Positions 17,566-27,774 are shown, counted from the first letter of the stretch. The stretch: 64,000 nucleotides of DNA from Amphibacillus marinus (GCF_900110345.1 NZ_FODJ01000006.1:1-64000); one strand, 5' to 3'. Translations and numbers: made by a program. Notes: generated from the letters alone by a model not told the origin.

Positions 17566-19461
17566 TTAACGAACCCTTTTCATGTGTATTGGCAACCATT
17601 GTTTTATTTTTTCTACAATTTTGTTTGTCGTAAGGCCAACCTCTTGTAATAATAAATTAACATCACCATGTTCGATAAAACGATCAGGTATACCCATTCT
17701 TTTTATCTTAATATGAGCACAATCATTAAGTTCGGCCCACTCTAATATTGCACTACCAAATCCGCCAGCTAAAACAGCTTCCTCAATAGTTAACAACGGA
17801 ATATTCCGCTTAGCTACCTCAGATAAATAAACATGATCAAGTGGCTTAATAAATCGCGCATTCACAACTTCAATCGTTAACCCATAATCAGTTAATTGCT
17901 TAACAACTTCCTGAGCTAATGCAAGCATCGGTCCAAAGGCCAAGATAACTAAATCCTCTCCTTTGTTAACAACCTCCCATTTCCCTATTGGTAACGGCAT
18001 CACGCTAACTGGTTTGGTCACTGCATCACTATTCCCACGCGGATATCGTATCGCTACTGGACCATCATTGTATGCCATTGCTGTAGCAATCATTTGTCTG
18101 CACTCATGCTCATCAACTGGCATCATAATTACAAGATTAGGCATTGACCTTAAATAGGCAATATCATAGATACCATGATGTGTTTCACCATCTGCCCCTA
18201 CTAGTCCAGCGCGATCAATGCCAATTATGACGTTTAGATTAACTCGACAGATATCATGAAGCATTTGATCATATGCACGCTGAAGAAAAGTCGAATAAAT
18301 TGCTAAAAATGGTTTCATTCCCTGGGTAGCTAAACCAGCAGCCATAGTAGTCGCATGTTGCTCAGCGATCCCAACATCAAATAGGCGATCAGGAAAGCGC
18401 TTAGCAAACCGTTCAAGCTTAGAACCAAGAATCATTGCGGGCGTAATGACAACTAGCTTTTCATTAACTTCTGCTTCTGTTACTAAAGCATCACTAACCA
18501 CCTTACTCCACGCAGTCCCTTTGCTTGCGGAGGTAATTTTTTCACCGGATTCTATTTTATATGGACCAACTCCGTGCCACCTATCTTTTGGATCCGTTTC
18601 AGCTGGCAAATAACCTTTTCCCTTTTTAGTAATAACATGAATGATAACAGGACCGCTTGTTTTTTTAGCAAAGCCAATATGTTTCCTTAATGCTTGTATA
18701 TCATGGCCATCAACTGGGCCGAAATAGGTAAATCCAAACTCCTCAAACAACATCCCTGGTACCATAAAATACTTCATACTATCCTTTAGTCGTCCGGTAG
18801 CATTAACGAGAATATTTCCAACCGCTGGAATTCGCTTTAATAGCCATTCAAAATCATCCTTGGCTTTATTATACTTTGCAGCACTGCGCATTCGCCCTAA
18901 TGCTTGATGAAGTGCACCAACATTGTTTGCAATGGACATCTCATTATCATTTAAGATGACAATCATATCGGTCTTTTCGTGACCAATATGATTTAACGCT
19001 TCAAACGCCATTCCACCCGTTAACGCACCATCTCCGATAATGGGAACAATAAAATTATTGTCCTCTTTTATATCTCGAGCAATTGCCATCCCCATTGCAC
19101 CTGACAATGAGGTTGAGCTATGCCCGGTCTCCCAAACATCATGCTCACTTTCGTTGTGTTTTGGAAAACCTGACAGACCTTGATATTGCCGTAAGGTTTG
19201 AAATTGTATAGCTCGTCCTGTTAAGATTTTGTGAACATATGATTGATGTCCAACATCAAATAGAAGCTTATCTTTAGGACTATTAAATTCTCGATGTAAG
19301 GCAAGGGTCAGCTCCACAACGCCTAAATTAGAGCCTAAGTGACCACCTGTTACTGCTAACTGCTCAATTAAAAAATATCGAAGTTCTTGCGCAAGCACTT
19401 CCATTTCATCATCAGTAAGTTTTTTTAAAAATTTAGGATTTTTTATTTTCGTCAGATCCAT
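17566..19461 (-). CDS. dxs: 1-deoxy-D-xylulose-5-phosphate synthase
   Basis: ThDP enzyme that condenses pyruvate and glyceraldehyde 3-phosphate, the first step of the MEP isoprenoid pathway. It has 631 residues. ThDP/Mg binding is in [15 protein letters not shown], followed by [13 protein letters not shown], and the substrate region includes [10 protein letters not shown]. The pyrimidine-binding domain includes [17 protein letters not shown]. An in-frame TTG sits one codon upstream, but the ATG at 19461 has GGGAGG at a better distance. It is downstream of ispA, so two isoprenoid enzymes are made from one transcript. Confidence 0.98.
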   Translation of the reverse strand: MDLTKIKNPKFLKKLTDDEMEVLAQELRYFLIEQLAVTGGHLGSNLGVVELTLALHREFNSPKDKLLFDVGHQSYVHKILTGRAIQFQTLRQYQGLSGFPKHNESEHDVWETGHSSTSLSGAMGMAIARDIKEDNNFIVPIIGDGALTGGMAFEALNHIGHEKTDMIVILNDNEMSIANNVGALHQALGRMRSAAKYNKAKDDFEWLLKRIPAVGNILVNATGRLKDSMKYFMVPGMLFEEFGFTYFGPVDGHDIQALRKHIGFAKKTSGPVIIHVITKKGKGYLPAETDPKDRWHGVGPYKIESGEKITSASKGTAWSKVVSDALVTEAEVNEKLVVITPAMILGSKLERFAKRFPDRLFDVGIAEQHATTMAAGLATQGMKPFLAIYSTFLQRAYDQMLHDICRVNLNVIIGIDRAGLVGADGETHHGIYDIAYLRSMPNLVIMMPVDEHECRQMIATAMAYNDGPVAIRYPRGNSDAVTKPVSVMPLPIGKWEVVNKGEDLVILAFGPMLALAQEVVKQLTDYGLTIEVVNARFIKPLDHVYLSEVAKRNIPLLTIEEAVLAGGFGSAILEWAELNDCAHIKIKRMGIPDRFIEHGDVNLLLQEVGLTTNKIVEKIKQWLPIHMKRVR

Positions 19462-19509
19462 CAAGAATCCTCCCTATCTTACATTTAATAACGTTATAAT
19501 CAATTTAAA

Positions 19510-19541
19510 ATTGCCGCTAACACAACTGTGATAACGGCAAT
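19510..19541 (-). terminator. Hairpin in the ispA-dxs gap
   Basis: ATTGCCG (19510-19516) pairs with CGGCAAT (19535-19541), with an inner CACA/TGTG stem. On the minus strand it is followed by ttttaaatt. It may reduce transcription from ispA into dxs. The rest of the 271-bp gap shows nothing else I can name. Confidence 0.5.
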
Positions 19542-19732
19542 GTGTAAACGTATATGACAATCCCTTATAACAGGCTGACACTGAAAAAAATGATAAAGCC
19601 TTCTCACTTTTATAAAAAAGCTAATCGACGTCACGTATTTCTGCCTGTATTATAGCACAGATTGTACACGAATACTAATTAGAGTAAAACGACATTCTCA
19701 AAAAAACAGGAATAATGATTGTTAAAAACCAA

Positions 19733-20620
19733 TTAATTATCACGATTACTTAAATAATCAATTAATTGAGCGAGAACAGTCTGATTTATTTTAGCGGTTA
19801 ACAATGCCTGTTTTGCTAATTGCACATAATGATTTTTTTGCTCAATCGCTCCATTTAAACCAAGAAGCTTTGGATATGTACTTTTGTCTCTTTCGATATC
19901 GCTGCCTAAATCTTTGCCAATCTTAGCTTGATCACCATTTATATCTAAAATATCGTCTTGAATTTGAAAAACTAACCCGCTAGCACGTGCGCATTTTTTT
20001 ATAACCTCGATATTAGCGGACGAGGCCCCTGCAATAAATGCACCCATCTCCATTGCATAAATAAGCAGCTGACCTGTCTTTAAATGATGAATCTCCTCAA
20101 GCTGCTCAAGGGAAATTTCTTGCCCTTCCGCTAATAAATCTAAGGATTGGCCACCAACCATACCTGTTGCACCAGCTGTTTGACTAAGGCGAGCGATGGC
20201 ATATGTTTTTTGGTCCGCAGTAAGTTGTTCAGCCTCGGAAATAACTTGAAAGCTTAAGGTAAGTAATGCATCCCCAGCTAATATTGCTGTTGCCTCACCA
20301 AACTTAATATGGTTAGTCGGTTGCCCACGGCGAAATTCGTCATCGTCCATTGCAGGAAGATCATCATGAATGAGCGAATACGTGTGAACCATCTCCAAAG
20401 CAATTGCTAACGGCATAACTGCCTCAGCTTGCCCTCCAAAGGCTTCACAGCTCGCCATCATTAAAATAGGTCGAATTCTTTTACCACCAGCTTGGATAGA
20501 GTATAGCATAGATTTTTTTAATGTAATTGGGATTGTAGCATGTTCAAGGTATGTAGTTAATGCAACATTTAGGTTGGCTTGTTGCTTACTAATATAGTCT
20601 TTGAGTAAGGAAGACATCAT
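19733..20620 (-). CDS. ispA: Polyprenyl (farnesyl/geranyl) diphosphate synthase
   Basis: Builds C15 prenyl diphosphate from IPP and DMAPP. It has about 295 residues. The first Asp-rich motif is in LIHDDLPAMDDDEFRRGQ and the second in FQIQDDILDINGD; GGKRIRPILMM binds the diphosphate. The start could be GTG at 20623 or ATG at 20620 or 20617. AGGAG lies 5 nt from the first ATG and 8 nt from the second, so either ATG is possible. It overlaps or abuts the xseB stop codon, which indicates coupling in the xseA-xseB-ispA operon. Confidence 0.96.
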   Translation of the reverse strand: MMSSLLKDYISKQQANLNVALTTYLEHATIPITLKKSMLYSIQAGGKRIRPILMMASCEAFGGQAEAVMPLAIALEMVHTYSLIHDDLPAMDDDEFRRGQPTNHIKFGEATAILAGDALLTLSFQVISEAEQLTADQKTYAIARLSQTAGATGMVGGQSLDLLAEGQEISLEQLEEIHHLKTGQLLIYAMEMGAFIAGASSANIEVIKKCARASGLVFQIQDDILDINGDQAKIGKDLGSDIERDKSTYPKLLGLNGAIEQKNHYVQLAKQALLTAKINQTVLAQLIDYLSNRDN

Positions 20621-20622
20621 CA

Positions 20623-20847
20623 CTACTCCTCTGAATTTATTGGGGTCTTGGTTCCATTTTCATCAATAATGGTAGCAACTTGCTTTTCAACGTCACTTAG
20701 TTTGTTATCACACCATTTAGATAATTCAATACCTTTTTTATAATGCTCAAGTGCATCATCTAATGGAATATCAGCATTTTCTAGTTTCTTCACAATATTC
20801 TCAAGTTCCTCCATGACTTGCTCAAAACTTTGCTTTTCCTCTGCCAT
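20623..20847 (-). CDS. xseB: Exodeoxyribonuclease VII small subunit
   Basis: Small subunit that joins XseA in the single-strand-specific nuclease. It has 74 residues from MAEEKQSFEQVMEELE. It is a helical hairpin with the conserved LDDALEHYKKGIELSKWC. The frame is open 33 bp more, but the ATG at 20847 has GGAGGAG at ideal distance, and it starts 2 nt after the xseA stop. Confidence 0.96.
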   Translation of the reverse strand: MAEEKQSFEQVMEELENIVKKLENADIPLDDALEHYKKGIELSKWCDNKLSDVEKQVATIIDENGTKTPINSEE

Positions 20848-20849
20848 TT

Positions 20850-22190
20850 TTACTCCTCCTCTATGCCCCATACCTGACAATCCATAGTGCCATCTTGAAG
20901 CTTTACTGTAATCTGATCACCAGGCTGAACAGCTTTAACTGATTTAATCAGGGTTCCGTCTGCTTGATAGTTTAAGGCATAGCCCCTCTTCATTATTGAA
21001 AGTGGACTTAGCATATCTAGTTTATCAAGTTTCTTGCTAAATAAATTCTTCTTATCTTGAATTCGATTTTTTAATGCAACCTCGATCGCTTTCATTAAAA
21101 ATTCTTTTTGTTGCTGTAGTTGCTTCATTTCTTGGTTAATTAACTTTAGATTTAAACGTGATGAAATAGCTTTAAATTGATGTTCCTTATGCTGTAGGAT
21201 CTGCTCAGTTTTAACCTGAAGTCTCTCCATTAACCGGTCAAGTTCTTGCTCCTTTTGACTAATAAGCTGTTGTGGATACTTAAAAGCATAGCTAGTACCC
21301 AATCTTGTTAACTTACTCTTATTTGTCTCAATTCGATTTAGAATCTCTTTGTCTAATGCTTTCCGTAATTGCGTAATTTGTTGTTGGATCTGCCCCTGTA
21401 CTGGCACAGCAAGCTCAGCAGCACCGGTCGGAGTAGGCGCCCGCAGATCAGCAACAAAATCAGTAATTGTAGTATCTGTCTCATGTCCAACACCAGATAT
21501 GATTGGAATTCGTGATTCAGCAATAGCTCGAGCGACCATTTCTTCATTAAAAGACCACAATTCCTCAATTGAGCCACCGCCTCTTGCTAGAATAATGACA
21601 TCAATCGTAGAATCTAGATTCGCTTGTTTTATTCGCTTTACTAATGAGAACTTAGCATCCGATCCTTGAACAAGGGTTGGAAATATAGAGACTTGAGCTC
21701 TTTGGTATCTTCTACTTAACGTTATCAGTACATCTCTGACAGCCGCCCCTGTTTCAGAGGTTATAATCGCAACATGATCGGGGAACTTAGGAATGACTTT
21801 CTTGCGTTCGTTGGCAAACAACCCCTCTGCAGCTAACTTAGTCTTTAATTGTTCAAATGCGAGGTGCAGTGCACCCACCCCGTCCGGAATCATCTCTTGA
21901 ACATACAGTTGGTACTGTCCTTGTGGTTCATAAACACTTACTTCACCTTTTACAATAACAGTCATTCCGTTCTCAGGTTCAAACTTCATGTTTCGATTAT
22001 GACCAGCAAACATAACCGCAAGAATTCTTGCTTGATCATCCTTTAAAGTAAAATACATATGACCGCGACTGTGATGCTTGAAATTTGAAATCTCTGCTTT
22101 TAACCATACAGTTGATAAGTGCTGATCCACTTCAAATTTTCGTTTTATGTAGCGGGTTAACGCCGTAACTGTTAAATATTGTTCAGCCAT
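20850..22190 (-). CDS. xseA: Exodeoxyribonuclease VII large subunit
   Basis: Large, catalytic subunit of exonuclease VII (446 residues). The N-terminal OB-fold is about 5-100 (VWLKAEISNFKHHSRGHMYF). The catalytic domain is about 120-320, with ITSETGAAVRDVLITLSRR, DVIILARGGGSIEELWSFN and GVGHETDTTITDFVADLRAP. The long coiled coil at 250-390 binds XseB. The ATG at 22190 is preferred over an adjacent TTG because of the position of AAGGTGAT. It lies 16 nt after folD. Confidence 0.97.
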   Translation of the reverse strand: MAEQYLTVTALTRYIKRKFEVDQHLSTVWLKAEISNFKHHSRGHMYFTLKDDQARILAVMFAGHNRNMKFEPENGMTVIVKGEVSVYEPQGQYQLYVQEMIPDGVGALHLAFEQLKTKLAAEGLFANERKKVIPKFPDHVAIITSETGAAVRDVLITLSRRYQRAQVSIFPTLVQGSDAKFSLVKRIKQANLDSTIDVIILARGGGSIEELWSFNEEMVARAIAESRIPIISGVGHETDTTITDFVADLRAPTPTGAAELAVPVQGQIQQQITQLRKALDKEILNRIETNKSKLTRLGTSYAFKYPQQLISQKEQELDRLMERLQVKTEQILQHKEHQFKAISSRLNLKLINQEMKQLQQQKEFLMKAIEVALKNRIQDKKNLFSKKLDKLDMLSPLSIMKRGYALNYQADGTLIKSVKAVQPGDQITVKLQDGTMDCQVWGIEEE

Positions 22191-22206
22191 CAAATCACCT
22201 TATTTT

Positions 22207-23058
22207 TTATTCCGCTTGATCGCGGGCAGCTTTAATCGTGTTTTTCATCAGCATAGTAATAGTCATTGGTCCAACCCCTTTTGGTACTGGTGTCAGAAAG
22301 GAAGCTTTTTCTTTTACTGAATCAAAATCAACATCACCAGTTAGGCTACCATCTTCAATGCGGTTAACACCTACATCAATTACAATTGCGCCAGCTTTTA
22401 CTGCATCTGCACCGATCATATTGGCCCGTCCCACTGCAACAATTAATATATCTGCTTGCTTCGTGTATTCAGTCATGTTTGGTGTTCTGGAATGACAGTA
22501 TGTCACAGTTGCATGATTATTTAATAAGAGTTGACCAACCGGCTTACCGACGATATTACTTCTACCAACAATCACGGCATGCTTACCACTTATCTCAATA
22601 TTTTTAGACTGAAGCATTGTTAAAATGCCATATGGTGTACAGGGAAGAAACGTCTCCTGCTGTGTTAGCATTCTCCCAATACTAATAGGATGAAAGCCAT
22701 CTACATCCTTGTTTGGATGAATTGCCTCAATGACATGTTGCTCATTAATATGAGCAGGTAATGGAAGCTGAACCAAGATTCCGTTAACTTTAGTATCACG
22801 ATTTAATTGATCTATTGTATTTAGAAGTTCGTGCTCAGTCGTAGAGGTGGGCAAGCTTAGCAGCGTTGAATCAATCCCGATAAAATCAGCTGCTTTCTGT
22901 TTGCCAGATACATAAGATTTTGATGCGGGATCATCACCAATTAAAACAACGGTAAGCTTTGGCGTAATTCCCTTCTCTTTTAACGTTTCTACTTCACTTT
23001 TCATTTCTAATCGTAAAGATTCAGCAAGCTTGTCCCCATAAATAATCTCTGCAGTCAT
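22207..23058 (-). CDS. folD: Methylenetetrahydrofolate dehydrogenase / methenyl-THF cyclohydrolase FolD
   Basis: Bifunctional enzyme of one-carbon metabolism that converts 5,10-methylene-THF to 10-formyl-THF with NADP. It has 283 residues. The catalytic Lys is in SKSYVSGKQKAAD, the folate site is GILVQLPLPAHI, VDGFHP is conserved, and the dinucleotide site is VIVGRSNIVGKPVGQLL. The ATG at 23058 was chosen over one 9 nt upstream because AAGGGG would touch the upstream codon. nusB lies 17 nt upstream. Confidence 0.97.
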   Translation of the reverse strand: MTAEIIYGDKLAESLRLEMKSEVETLKEKGITPKLTVVLIGDDPASKSYVSGKQKAADFIGIDSTLLSLPTSTTEHELLNTIDQLNRDTKVNGILVQLPLPAHINEQHVIEAIHPNKDVDGFHPISIGRMLTQQETFLPCTPYGILTMLQSKNIEISGKHAVIVGRSNIVGKPVGQLLLNNHATVTYCHSRTPNMTEYTKQADILIVAVGRANMIGADAVKAGAIVIDVGVNRIEDGSLTGDVDFDSVKEKASFLTPVPKGVGPMTITMLMKNTIKAARDQAE

Positions 23059-23075
23059 GACATACATCCCCTTAT

Positions 23076-23456
23076 TTATTTATTCATTTTCGATAGGACA
23101 CCATTAATAAATTTGCCCGATTTATCATCACCATAAGCATGGGCAAGCTCAACAGCTTCATTAATAGCCACCCCTTTTGGTGTCTCAAGCTCATAAAACA
23201 TTTCAAATGTGGCAATTCTAAGCAGTGTTTTCTCTACGATGGCTAACCGCTTAAAAGACCAATGCTCTAAATGATTGGTAATTTTTTGATCGATTTCAGC
23301 TTTATGCTGAACCACCCCGAAGATAACGCCAGATAGAAATTCATTTGGAGCTTCATCCTCCATTGATAATTGAATGGCTTCATTCGGGTCGAAATTTTCA
23401 TTATCTATAGAAAAAAGCACTTGAAAGGCCTTTTCTCTAGCTAGTCTACGATTCAT
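23076..23456 (-). CDS. nusB: Transcription antitermination factor NusB
   Basis: Binds boxA RNA together with S10 in rRNA antitermination. It has 126 residues from MNRRLAREKAFQVLFSID. It is all-helical, with the conserved AINEAVELAHAYGDDKSGKFINGVL at the C terminus (split here as AINEAVELAHAYG and DDKSGKFINGVL). The start at 23456 has AAGGAG 7 nt upstream; the open frame upstream of it lacks similarity to NusB. Confidence 0.97.
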   Translation of the reverse strand: MNRRLAREKAFQVLFSIDNENFDPNEAIQLSMEDEAPNEFLSGVIFGVVQHKAEIDQKITNHLEHWSFKRLAIVEKTLLRIATFEMFYELETPKGVAINEAVELAHAYGDDKSGKFINGVLSKMNK

Positions 23457-23788
23457 CCTGATTCTCCTTGCTTTCATCAAATATATTACGATAAAACTCA
23501 ATACTATCATAACTAATCTAGTTTTAAAATGCTATAGCAATAGCTAGTTTAATCCTAAAGAATCTTACAACTAAGTCTATACGATAATTATCTTGTTCGA
23601 CTGAACCTTATAGTAGGAGTCACATTAAACCAGTAGCCATAAAAACGGCTAGGACGAAAACCCAATTAGATAAGGAAAATCCGAACATAATCTCTGAAAG
23701 CATAGAGCGCTTCGGTAAAACACTTCGCTTTGTCAGAATGTTCGGATACCCAGTTTCAATATTTAGTTATGTCCCAGCCACATTATCT
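23457..23788. other. Gap between yqhY and nusB, mostly hairpin repeat
   Basis: This 332-bp gap is AT-rich at 23457-23640 with no feature I can name beyond a likely nusB promoter area. Family H copy 2 fills 23647-23779. A further short hairpin, AGCCACA/TGTGGCT, overlaps the yqhY stop codon and may help terminate the acc-yqhY transcript. Confidence 0.6.
23647..23779. repeat. Hairpin repeat, family H, copy 2
   Basis: Ends GGCTAGGAC and GTCCCAGCC are imperfect inverted repeats. The inner TCCGAACAT and ATGTTCGGA are perfect ones, and the centre is 'gcgcttcggtaaaacacttc'. It shares 'aattagataag', 'ccgaacat', 'agcgcttcggtaaa', 'cagaatgttcggata' and 'tttcaatatttagttatg' with the copy at 61864-61984. 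It can fold into one long hairpin on either strand. Confidence 0.85.
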
Positions 23789-24184
23789 TCAGTCAGTGTG
23801 GCTTTCTTTATTGTCTTTCTCCATTTGCACGCCGACAACGTGGACATTAATTTCATCAACCTCAAGTGCAGTCATATTTTTTAGCGTTTGCCTAATGTTT
23901 TCTTGAACGCGTTGCGCAACAATTGGAATTGCTACACCATAATCAAAAATAACATAGACATCAATGACGACACCATGTTCAGTTAGTTCAACTTTAATTC
24001 CTTTGCCGTGCGATTTTAGTCCGAAACGCTCTGCTACATCAGTCGCAAAATTACCTCGCATTGCATAAACCCCTTTTACCTCAAGGGTGGCCAAGCCAGC
24101 AATAACTTCGATGACAACTGGCGCAATCTCTACTTTTCCTAAGCTTAAATCTTCACTTACATTTAAGACCGTTTGTTCATTCAT
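23789..24184 (-). CDS. yqhY: Asp23/Gls24 family envelope stress protein YqhY
   Basis: A 131-residue Asp23/Gls24 (DUF322) protein without membrane segments. The conserved core is GKVEIAPVVIEVIAGLATLE, then VKGVYAMRG, GKGIKVELTEHGVVIDVYV and VAQRVQENIRQTLKNMTALE. In B. subtilis yqhY sits with accBC and its loss disturbs acetyl-CoA carboxylase balance. Here too it follows accC by 40 nt, which supports a role in fatty acid control. The mechanism is not established. Confidence 0.94.
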   Translation of the reverse strand: MNEQTVLNVSEDLSLGKVEIAPVVIEVIAGLATLEVKGVYAMRGNFATDVAERFGLKSHGKGIKVELTEHGVVIDVYVIFDYGVAIPIVAQRVQENIRQTLKNMTALEVDEINVHVVGVQMEKDNKESHTD

Positions 24185-24224
24185 TTTGATCTACTCCTTT
24201 AGAGTTAATCGAACTGTTCAGCAC

Positions 24225-25589
24225 TTAATCAATCGTAGCATCTTTCATTATCGAATGGAGTTCAAGAAATTTAGTATTAAAATCTCCAGAGAGAAAAACG
24301 TCATGCTCTAAAACACGTTGATGAAAGGGAATGGTCGTAGAGACACCTTCAATAAAAAATTCACTTAATGCCCTTTTCATGCGTTCAATTGCTTCTTCTC
24401 TCGTTTTACCATGGGTGATTAATTTAGCAATCATTGAATCATAATAAGGCGGAATCCGGTAGCCAGGATATGCAGCCGAGTCCACGCGAACACCTAAGCC
24501 ACCAGGTGGTAAATAAAGTTCAATTTGGCCAGGTGTTGGCATAAATTGTTTAAATGGATCTTCAGCATTAACCCGACATTCAATTGACCAACCATTAAAT
24601 TGAATATCATCCTGATTAATTGCAAGCGTTTCATGACTCGCCACCTTGATTTGTTCCTTAATCAAATCAATCCCCGTCACCATTTCTGTTACAGGGTGCT
24701 CTACCTGGATGCGTGTATTCATTTCCATGAAATAAAAGCTTTGGTCTTTTTTATCAAAAATAAATTCTACTGTACCAGCACCAGAATAATTAACAGCTTG
24801 TGCCGCCTTAACTGCTGCATTACCCATTTCTTTACGGATAGTAGAATTAATCGCTGGTGAAGGGGTTTCTTCAATCAGCTTTTGGAGTCGACGTTGTACT
24901 GAACAATCTCTCTCCCCTAAGTGTATCACATTTCCAAAGTTATCTGCTAGTACTTGTATTTCAACATGGGAAAAATCTTCAATGAATTTTTCTAAGTAAA
25001 CACCAGGGTTTCCAAAAGCCTTCTCCGCTTCTTGTTGGGTAACATTGATCGATTTAATCAGTTCTTCTTGATCACGCGCTACCCTAATCCCTTTACCACC
25101 ACCACCAGCAGTAGCCTTAATAATGACGGGATAACCAATTTCAGCCGCTAAGGCAATTGCTTGGGCTTCAGATTCAATAATTCCTTCTGATCCCGGAACA
25201 ATCGGAACACCAGCTTGTCGCATTGTTTCACGTGCTACATCTTTTGTTCCCATTTTTTGAATAGCATAAACACTTGGGCCAATAAAGGTAATTTTACATT
25301 TTGCACAAAGCTCCGCAAAATCAGCATTTTCAGCTAAGAAACCATAGCCGGGATGGATCGCGTCCACTGCGGTAAGGTTGGCAACGCTCATAATAGGGGT
25401 GAAATTTAAATAACTTTCCTTACTACTAGCTGGGCCAATACAATATGCTTCATCAGCTAATTGTACATGTAAGGCATCGCGATCTGCCTCTGAAAAAATG
25501 GCTACTGTCTTAATACCCAATTCTTTACAAGCACGAATAATTCGAACCGCAATCTCACCGCGATTCGCAATTAATATTTTTTTCAGCAT
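24225..25589 (-). CDS. accC: Biotin carboxylase subunit of acetyl-CoA carboxylase
   Basis: ATP-dependent carboxylation of biotin on AccB, the first half of the malonyl-CoA-forming reaction. It has 454 residues. The N-terminal domain starts [20 protein letters not shown], the ATP-grasp Gly-rich loop is [14 protein letters not shown], catalytic residues are in [14 protein letters not shown], and the biotin-site region is [14 protein letters not shown]. It is 13 nt downstream of accB. Confidence 0.98.
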   Translation of the reverse strand: MLKKILIANRGEIAVRIIRACKELGIKTVAIFSEADRDALHVQLADEAYCIGPASSKESYLNFTPIMSVANLTAVDAIHPGYGFLAENADFAELCAKCKITFIGPSVYAIQKMGTKDVARETMRQAGVPIVPGSEGIIESEAQAIALAAEIGYPVIIKATAGGGGKGIRVARDQEELIKSINVTQQEAEKAFGNPGVYLEKFIEDFSHVEIQVLADNFGNVIHLGERDCSVQRRLQKLIEETPSPAINSTIRKEMGNAAVKAAQAVNYSGAGTVEFIFDKKDQSFYFMEMNTRIQVEHPVTEMVTGIDLIKEQIKVASHETLAINQDDIQFNGWSIECRVNAEDPFKQFMPTPGQIELYLPPGGLGVRVDSAAYPGYRIPPYYDSMIAKLITHGKTREEAIERMKRALSEFFIEGVSTTIPFHQRVLEHDVFLSGDFNTKFLELHSIMKDATID

Positions 25590-25602
25590 TGTTATTATCC
25601 CC

Positions 25603-26064
25603 CTACTTCTGTTTTATCCCAAATAGAGGCTGGCCATACTCAACTAGTTCGCCATTCTCTGCTAATATTGTTACTACTTCGCCATCAACTTCAGCTTCAA
25701 TCTCGTTAAACAACTTCATTGCTTCAACGATACAGACAACTGACTTTTTAGTTACCTGATCACCTATTTTCACATAAGGACCAGTTTCAGGTGAGGAAGA
25801 CAAGTAAAAGGTACCAACCATTGGTGAAGTAATTTCATAATCATAATCTGGTTGAACCTTTTCAACCGTTACTGGCTGTTTATCGTCGGCTAGCTCAATA
25901 GCTGGTGTTACTATCGGCTGAGCAGTCTGTACAGGTACTGACTCAAATGTTGGAACATTTTTTTTCAGCTTTAACTTCTCGTTTTCAAATTCATAGACAA
26001 GTTCATCTACGGAGGATGCATCTAATACTTTTATTAATTCTTTAATTTCGGAAATTTTTATCAT
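25603..26064 (-). CDS. accB: Biotin carboxyl carrier protein of acetyl-CoA carboxylase
   Basis: Carries biotin between carboxylase and transferase. It has 153 residues. The N-terminal part (1-35) is helical, followed by a Pro/Val/Gln-rich linker at about 40-75. The biotinyl domain is about 78-152, with the biotinylated Lys in [13 protein letters not shown]. It is the first gene of accB-accC-yqhY. A FapR-like operator lies about 45-65 bp upstream. Confidence 0.97.
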   Translation of the reverse strand: MIKISEIKELIKVLDASSVDELVYEFENEKLKLKKNVPTFESVPVQTAQPIVTPAIELADDKQPVTVEKVQPDYDYEITSPMVGTFYLSSSPETGPYVKIGDQVTKKSVVCIVEAMKLFNEIEAEVDGEVVTILAENGELVEYGQPLFGIKQK

Positions 26065-26110
26065 CTTATTACGCTCCTTATTGTTTAAAATCTAAGATTA
26101 AATACTAAAT

Positions 26111-26129
26111 ATTAATAACAGGTACTAAT
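26111..26129 (-). promoter_or_regulatory. FapR-like operator before accB
   Basis: The minus strand reads ATTAGTACCTGTTATTAAT, close to the FapR palindrome (ATTAGTACCTG-type left half, ACTAAT-type right half) as I recall it. FapR represses fatty acid and phospholipid genes until malonyl-CoA builds up. The position 47 bp before the accB start fits an operator overlapping a promoter, but the minus 10 and minus 35 boxes are not clear. Confidence 0.6.
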
Positions 26130-26559
26130 GATTACTCTTAACATTTTATTAAAAGTTCACCAAAACTTCAACATTTGTTTCTCTTATTGTAATAGATTCA
26201 GGTAAGGCTGTCTAATTAGGTCGGCTTTTTCTAGGGTCGGATTTAGCATATTAATTTATCTAGCACAGTAATTGCAGCAATTTTTTCTGAGGTAATACCT
26301 ACCGTTTAACTCAAACAAAAAAACGAGCATATAATTATACCCGTTTAATCAGATCTAGCTATTGTGAGGTTTTTTTAATTCTTTTTTCCAATTATAAAAA
26401 AATCAATATTTAAATTGTCATTTATTTGCAAGTAGTAGTTTAACAAGATCGTAACCTCAAAGGTTACTACGTTAAATCTTGCCATATAAGTTCGAGCATT
26501 TGAAGGATATTTGGTCTGACAATCAGCACAAGCCCCTCACTATCTAAAGAAATACCATA
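26130..26559. other. Gap between accB and spoIIIAH
   Basis: About 430 bp, AT-rich, with no coding frame. It contains a hairpin at 26444-26481 (inner stem GTAACCT/AGGTTAC, outer CAAGAT/ATCTTG), which may terminate the spoIIIA operon although no T run follows. The remainder shows nothing I can name. Confidence 0.5.
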
Positions 26560-27123
26560 CTACGAACTTGCTGGTTGAAATTTAACTTCTACTTGTAACG
26601 GTCCAAATTCATCATAGACCATTCTCATAATATGATTTGCTTCTGTCTCAGAAAGTTCATCCGCTTTAATTGTGACTACAATACTCTCATCCATTGTTCG
26701 AACAAGAACATCTGGATAGCCATATTCTGATTTTAACGTTTCTTCAACAATAAGTTCCTTTGATGAGAGTGCATCCATCGCTTTTATCTCATCATATGCC
26801 TTATTCTTTTCTTCTGAACTAGCTGTGCCAGAAGCAACAACTGTTTCTAACTGTTCTAGCCGACTGCTTCTAGATTGTGCAAGTTCCATGCGAATAATGG
26901 TAAACAGGTCATTCTCAGAGGTAACAGATGACGTTGTTAATTCACCATCATCAGTTATGTTGCCATCATCTTCTGCTGGTGGATCTGTTAATTGCTGTTC
27001 ATCACCTTCCTCTTGAAAGATAAATGCCAAATCTTCTCCGGTTGGAGAATTCATATAGTACACACTTAAAACGACCATTAAACTTAATAAAGTTAGTAAC
27101 CAAACCGTTTGCTTTTTTAACAC
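26560..27123 (-). CDS. spoIIIAH: Stage III sporulation protein SpoIIIAH
   Basis: Mother-cell protein that binds forespore SpoIIQ across the intermembrane space and forms part of the A-Q channel. It has 187 residues from the GTG giving MLKKQTVWLLTLLSLMVVL. One membrane segment is at about 6-25. An acidic linker follows, then a ring-building (YscJ/FliF-like) domain about 85-185. The GTG at 27123 is 1 nt after the spoIIIAG stop and has GGAGAGG upstream. The longer frame upstream would overlap spoIIIAG. Confidence 0.96.
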   Translation of the reverse strand: MLKKQTVWLLTLLSLMVVLSVYYMNSPTGEDLAFIFQEEGDEQQLTDPPAEDDGNITDDGELTTSSVTSENDLFTIIRMELAQSRSSRLEQLETVVASGTASSEEKNKAYDEIKAMDALSSKELIVEETLKSEYGYPDVLVRTMDESIVVTIKADELSETEANHIMRMVYDEFGPLQVEVKFQPASS

Positions 27124-27124
27124 C

Positions 27125-27772
27125 TTAACCCTCTCCTTCACTTCTTGGCATGATAGAAATACGATGTGGTGGTACATCTAACACTCTTGAAACCGCTTCA
27201 GTAACCCATTGTTTAAGCTGCATTTGTTCAACGCCTTCTGCCACTACAAGTACACCCCTTACTGTTGGCTTCTTACTTTGTACAATTAGTGGGATTTCCT
27301 GATCACCTTGGCGAACAACAACCACTTGTTGTTCTTCAGTTAAATCTTCAATGTTTCTTGTTCCACCGCCCTGGTCATTTTCCACTGTAGATTGTGTCCC
27401 AACAATAAGATTCTTTTCAAAAACTTGCTCACTTGTTGCGTCTAGATTGACCATTACCTCTACATTTGACACACCAGAAATCTTCTCAAGAATGCCTTGT
27501 AAATCAGCTTGATAGGTTAGCTCAAGTTCTGTAAGTGGATCATCACTATCCTTATTTAAAAAGACAGTTGAATCTTGATCTTCATCAGTTTGATTAACGG
27601 CACTATCCTTAGCTTGTCTATCATCTATTGAGAAGAACTGGTTAATAATTAAGAGTAGGACACCTAGACACGCTAAAATGACAATGTAATTTGCTTTTGT
27701 TAGTTTTGGCTTTGATTCTGGACCTTTATTAGGGGAAAGCCAGTCTAACCATTTTTTGAGTGGATTTTCCAA
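27125..27772 (-). CDS. spoIIIAG: Stage III sporulation protein SpoIIIAG
   Basis: Ring-forming mother-cell membrane protein of the feeding-tube channel, about 215 residues. One membrane segment is at about 25-42 (YIVILACLGVLLLIINQFF). The ring-building motif includes LEKISGVSNVEVMVNL and RGVLVVAEGVEQMQLKQWV. The start is most likely TTG at 27772 (MENPLKKWLDWL), because GGGAGGG is 9 nt away; a TTG at 27790 lies inside that ribosome binding site. The start is 2 nt after the spoIIIAF stop. Confidence 0.94.
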   Translation of the reverse strand: MENPLKKWLDWLSPNKGPESKPKLTKANYIVILACLGVLLLIINQFFSIDDRQAKDSAVNQTDEDQDSTVFLNKDSDDPLTELELTYQADLQGILEKISGVSNVEVMVNLDATSEQVFEKNLIVGTQSTVENDQGGGTRNIEDLTEEQQVVVVRQGDQEIPLIVQSKKPTVRGVLVVAEGVEQMQLKQWVTEAVSRVLDVPPHRISIMPRSEGEG

Positions 27773-27774
27773 CG

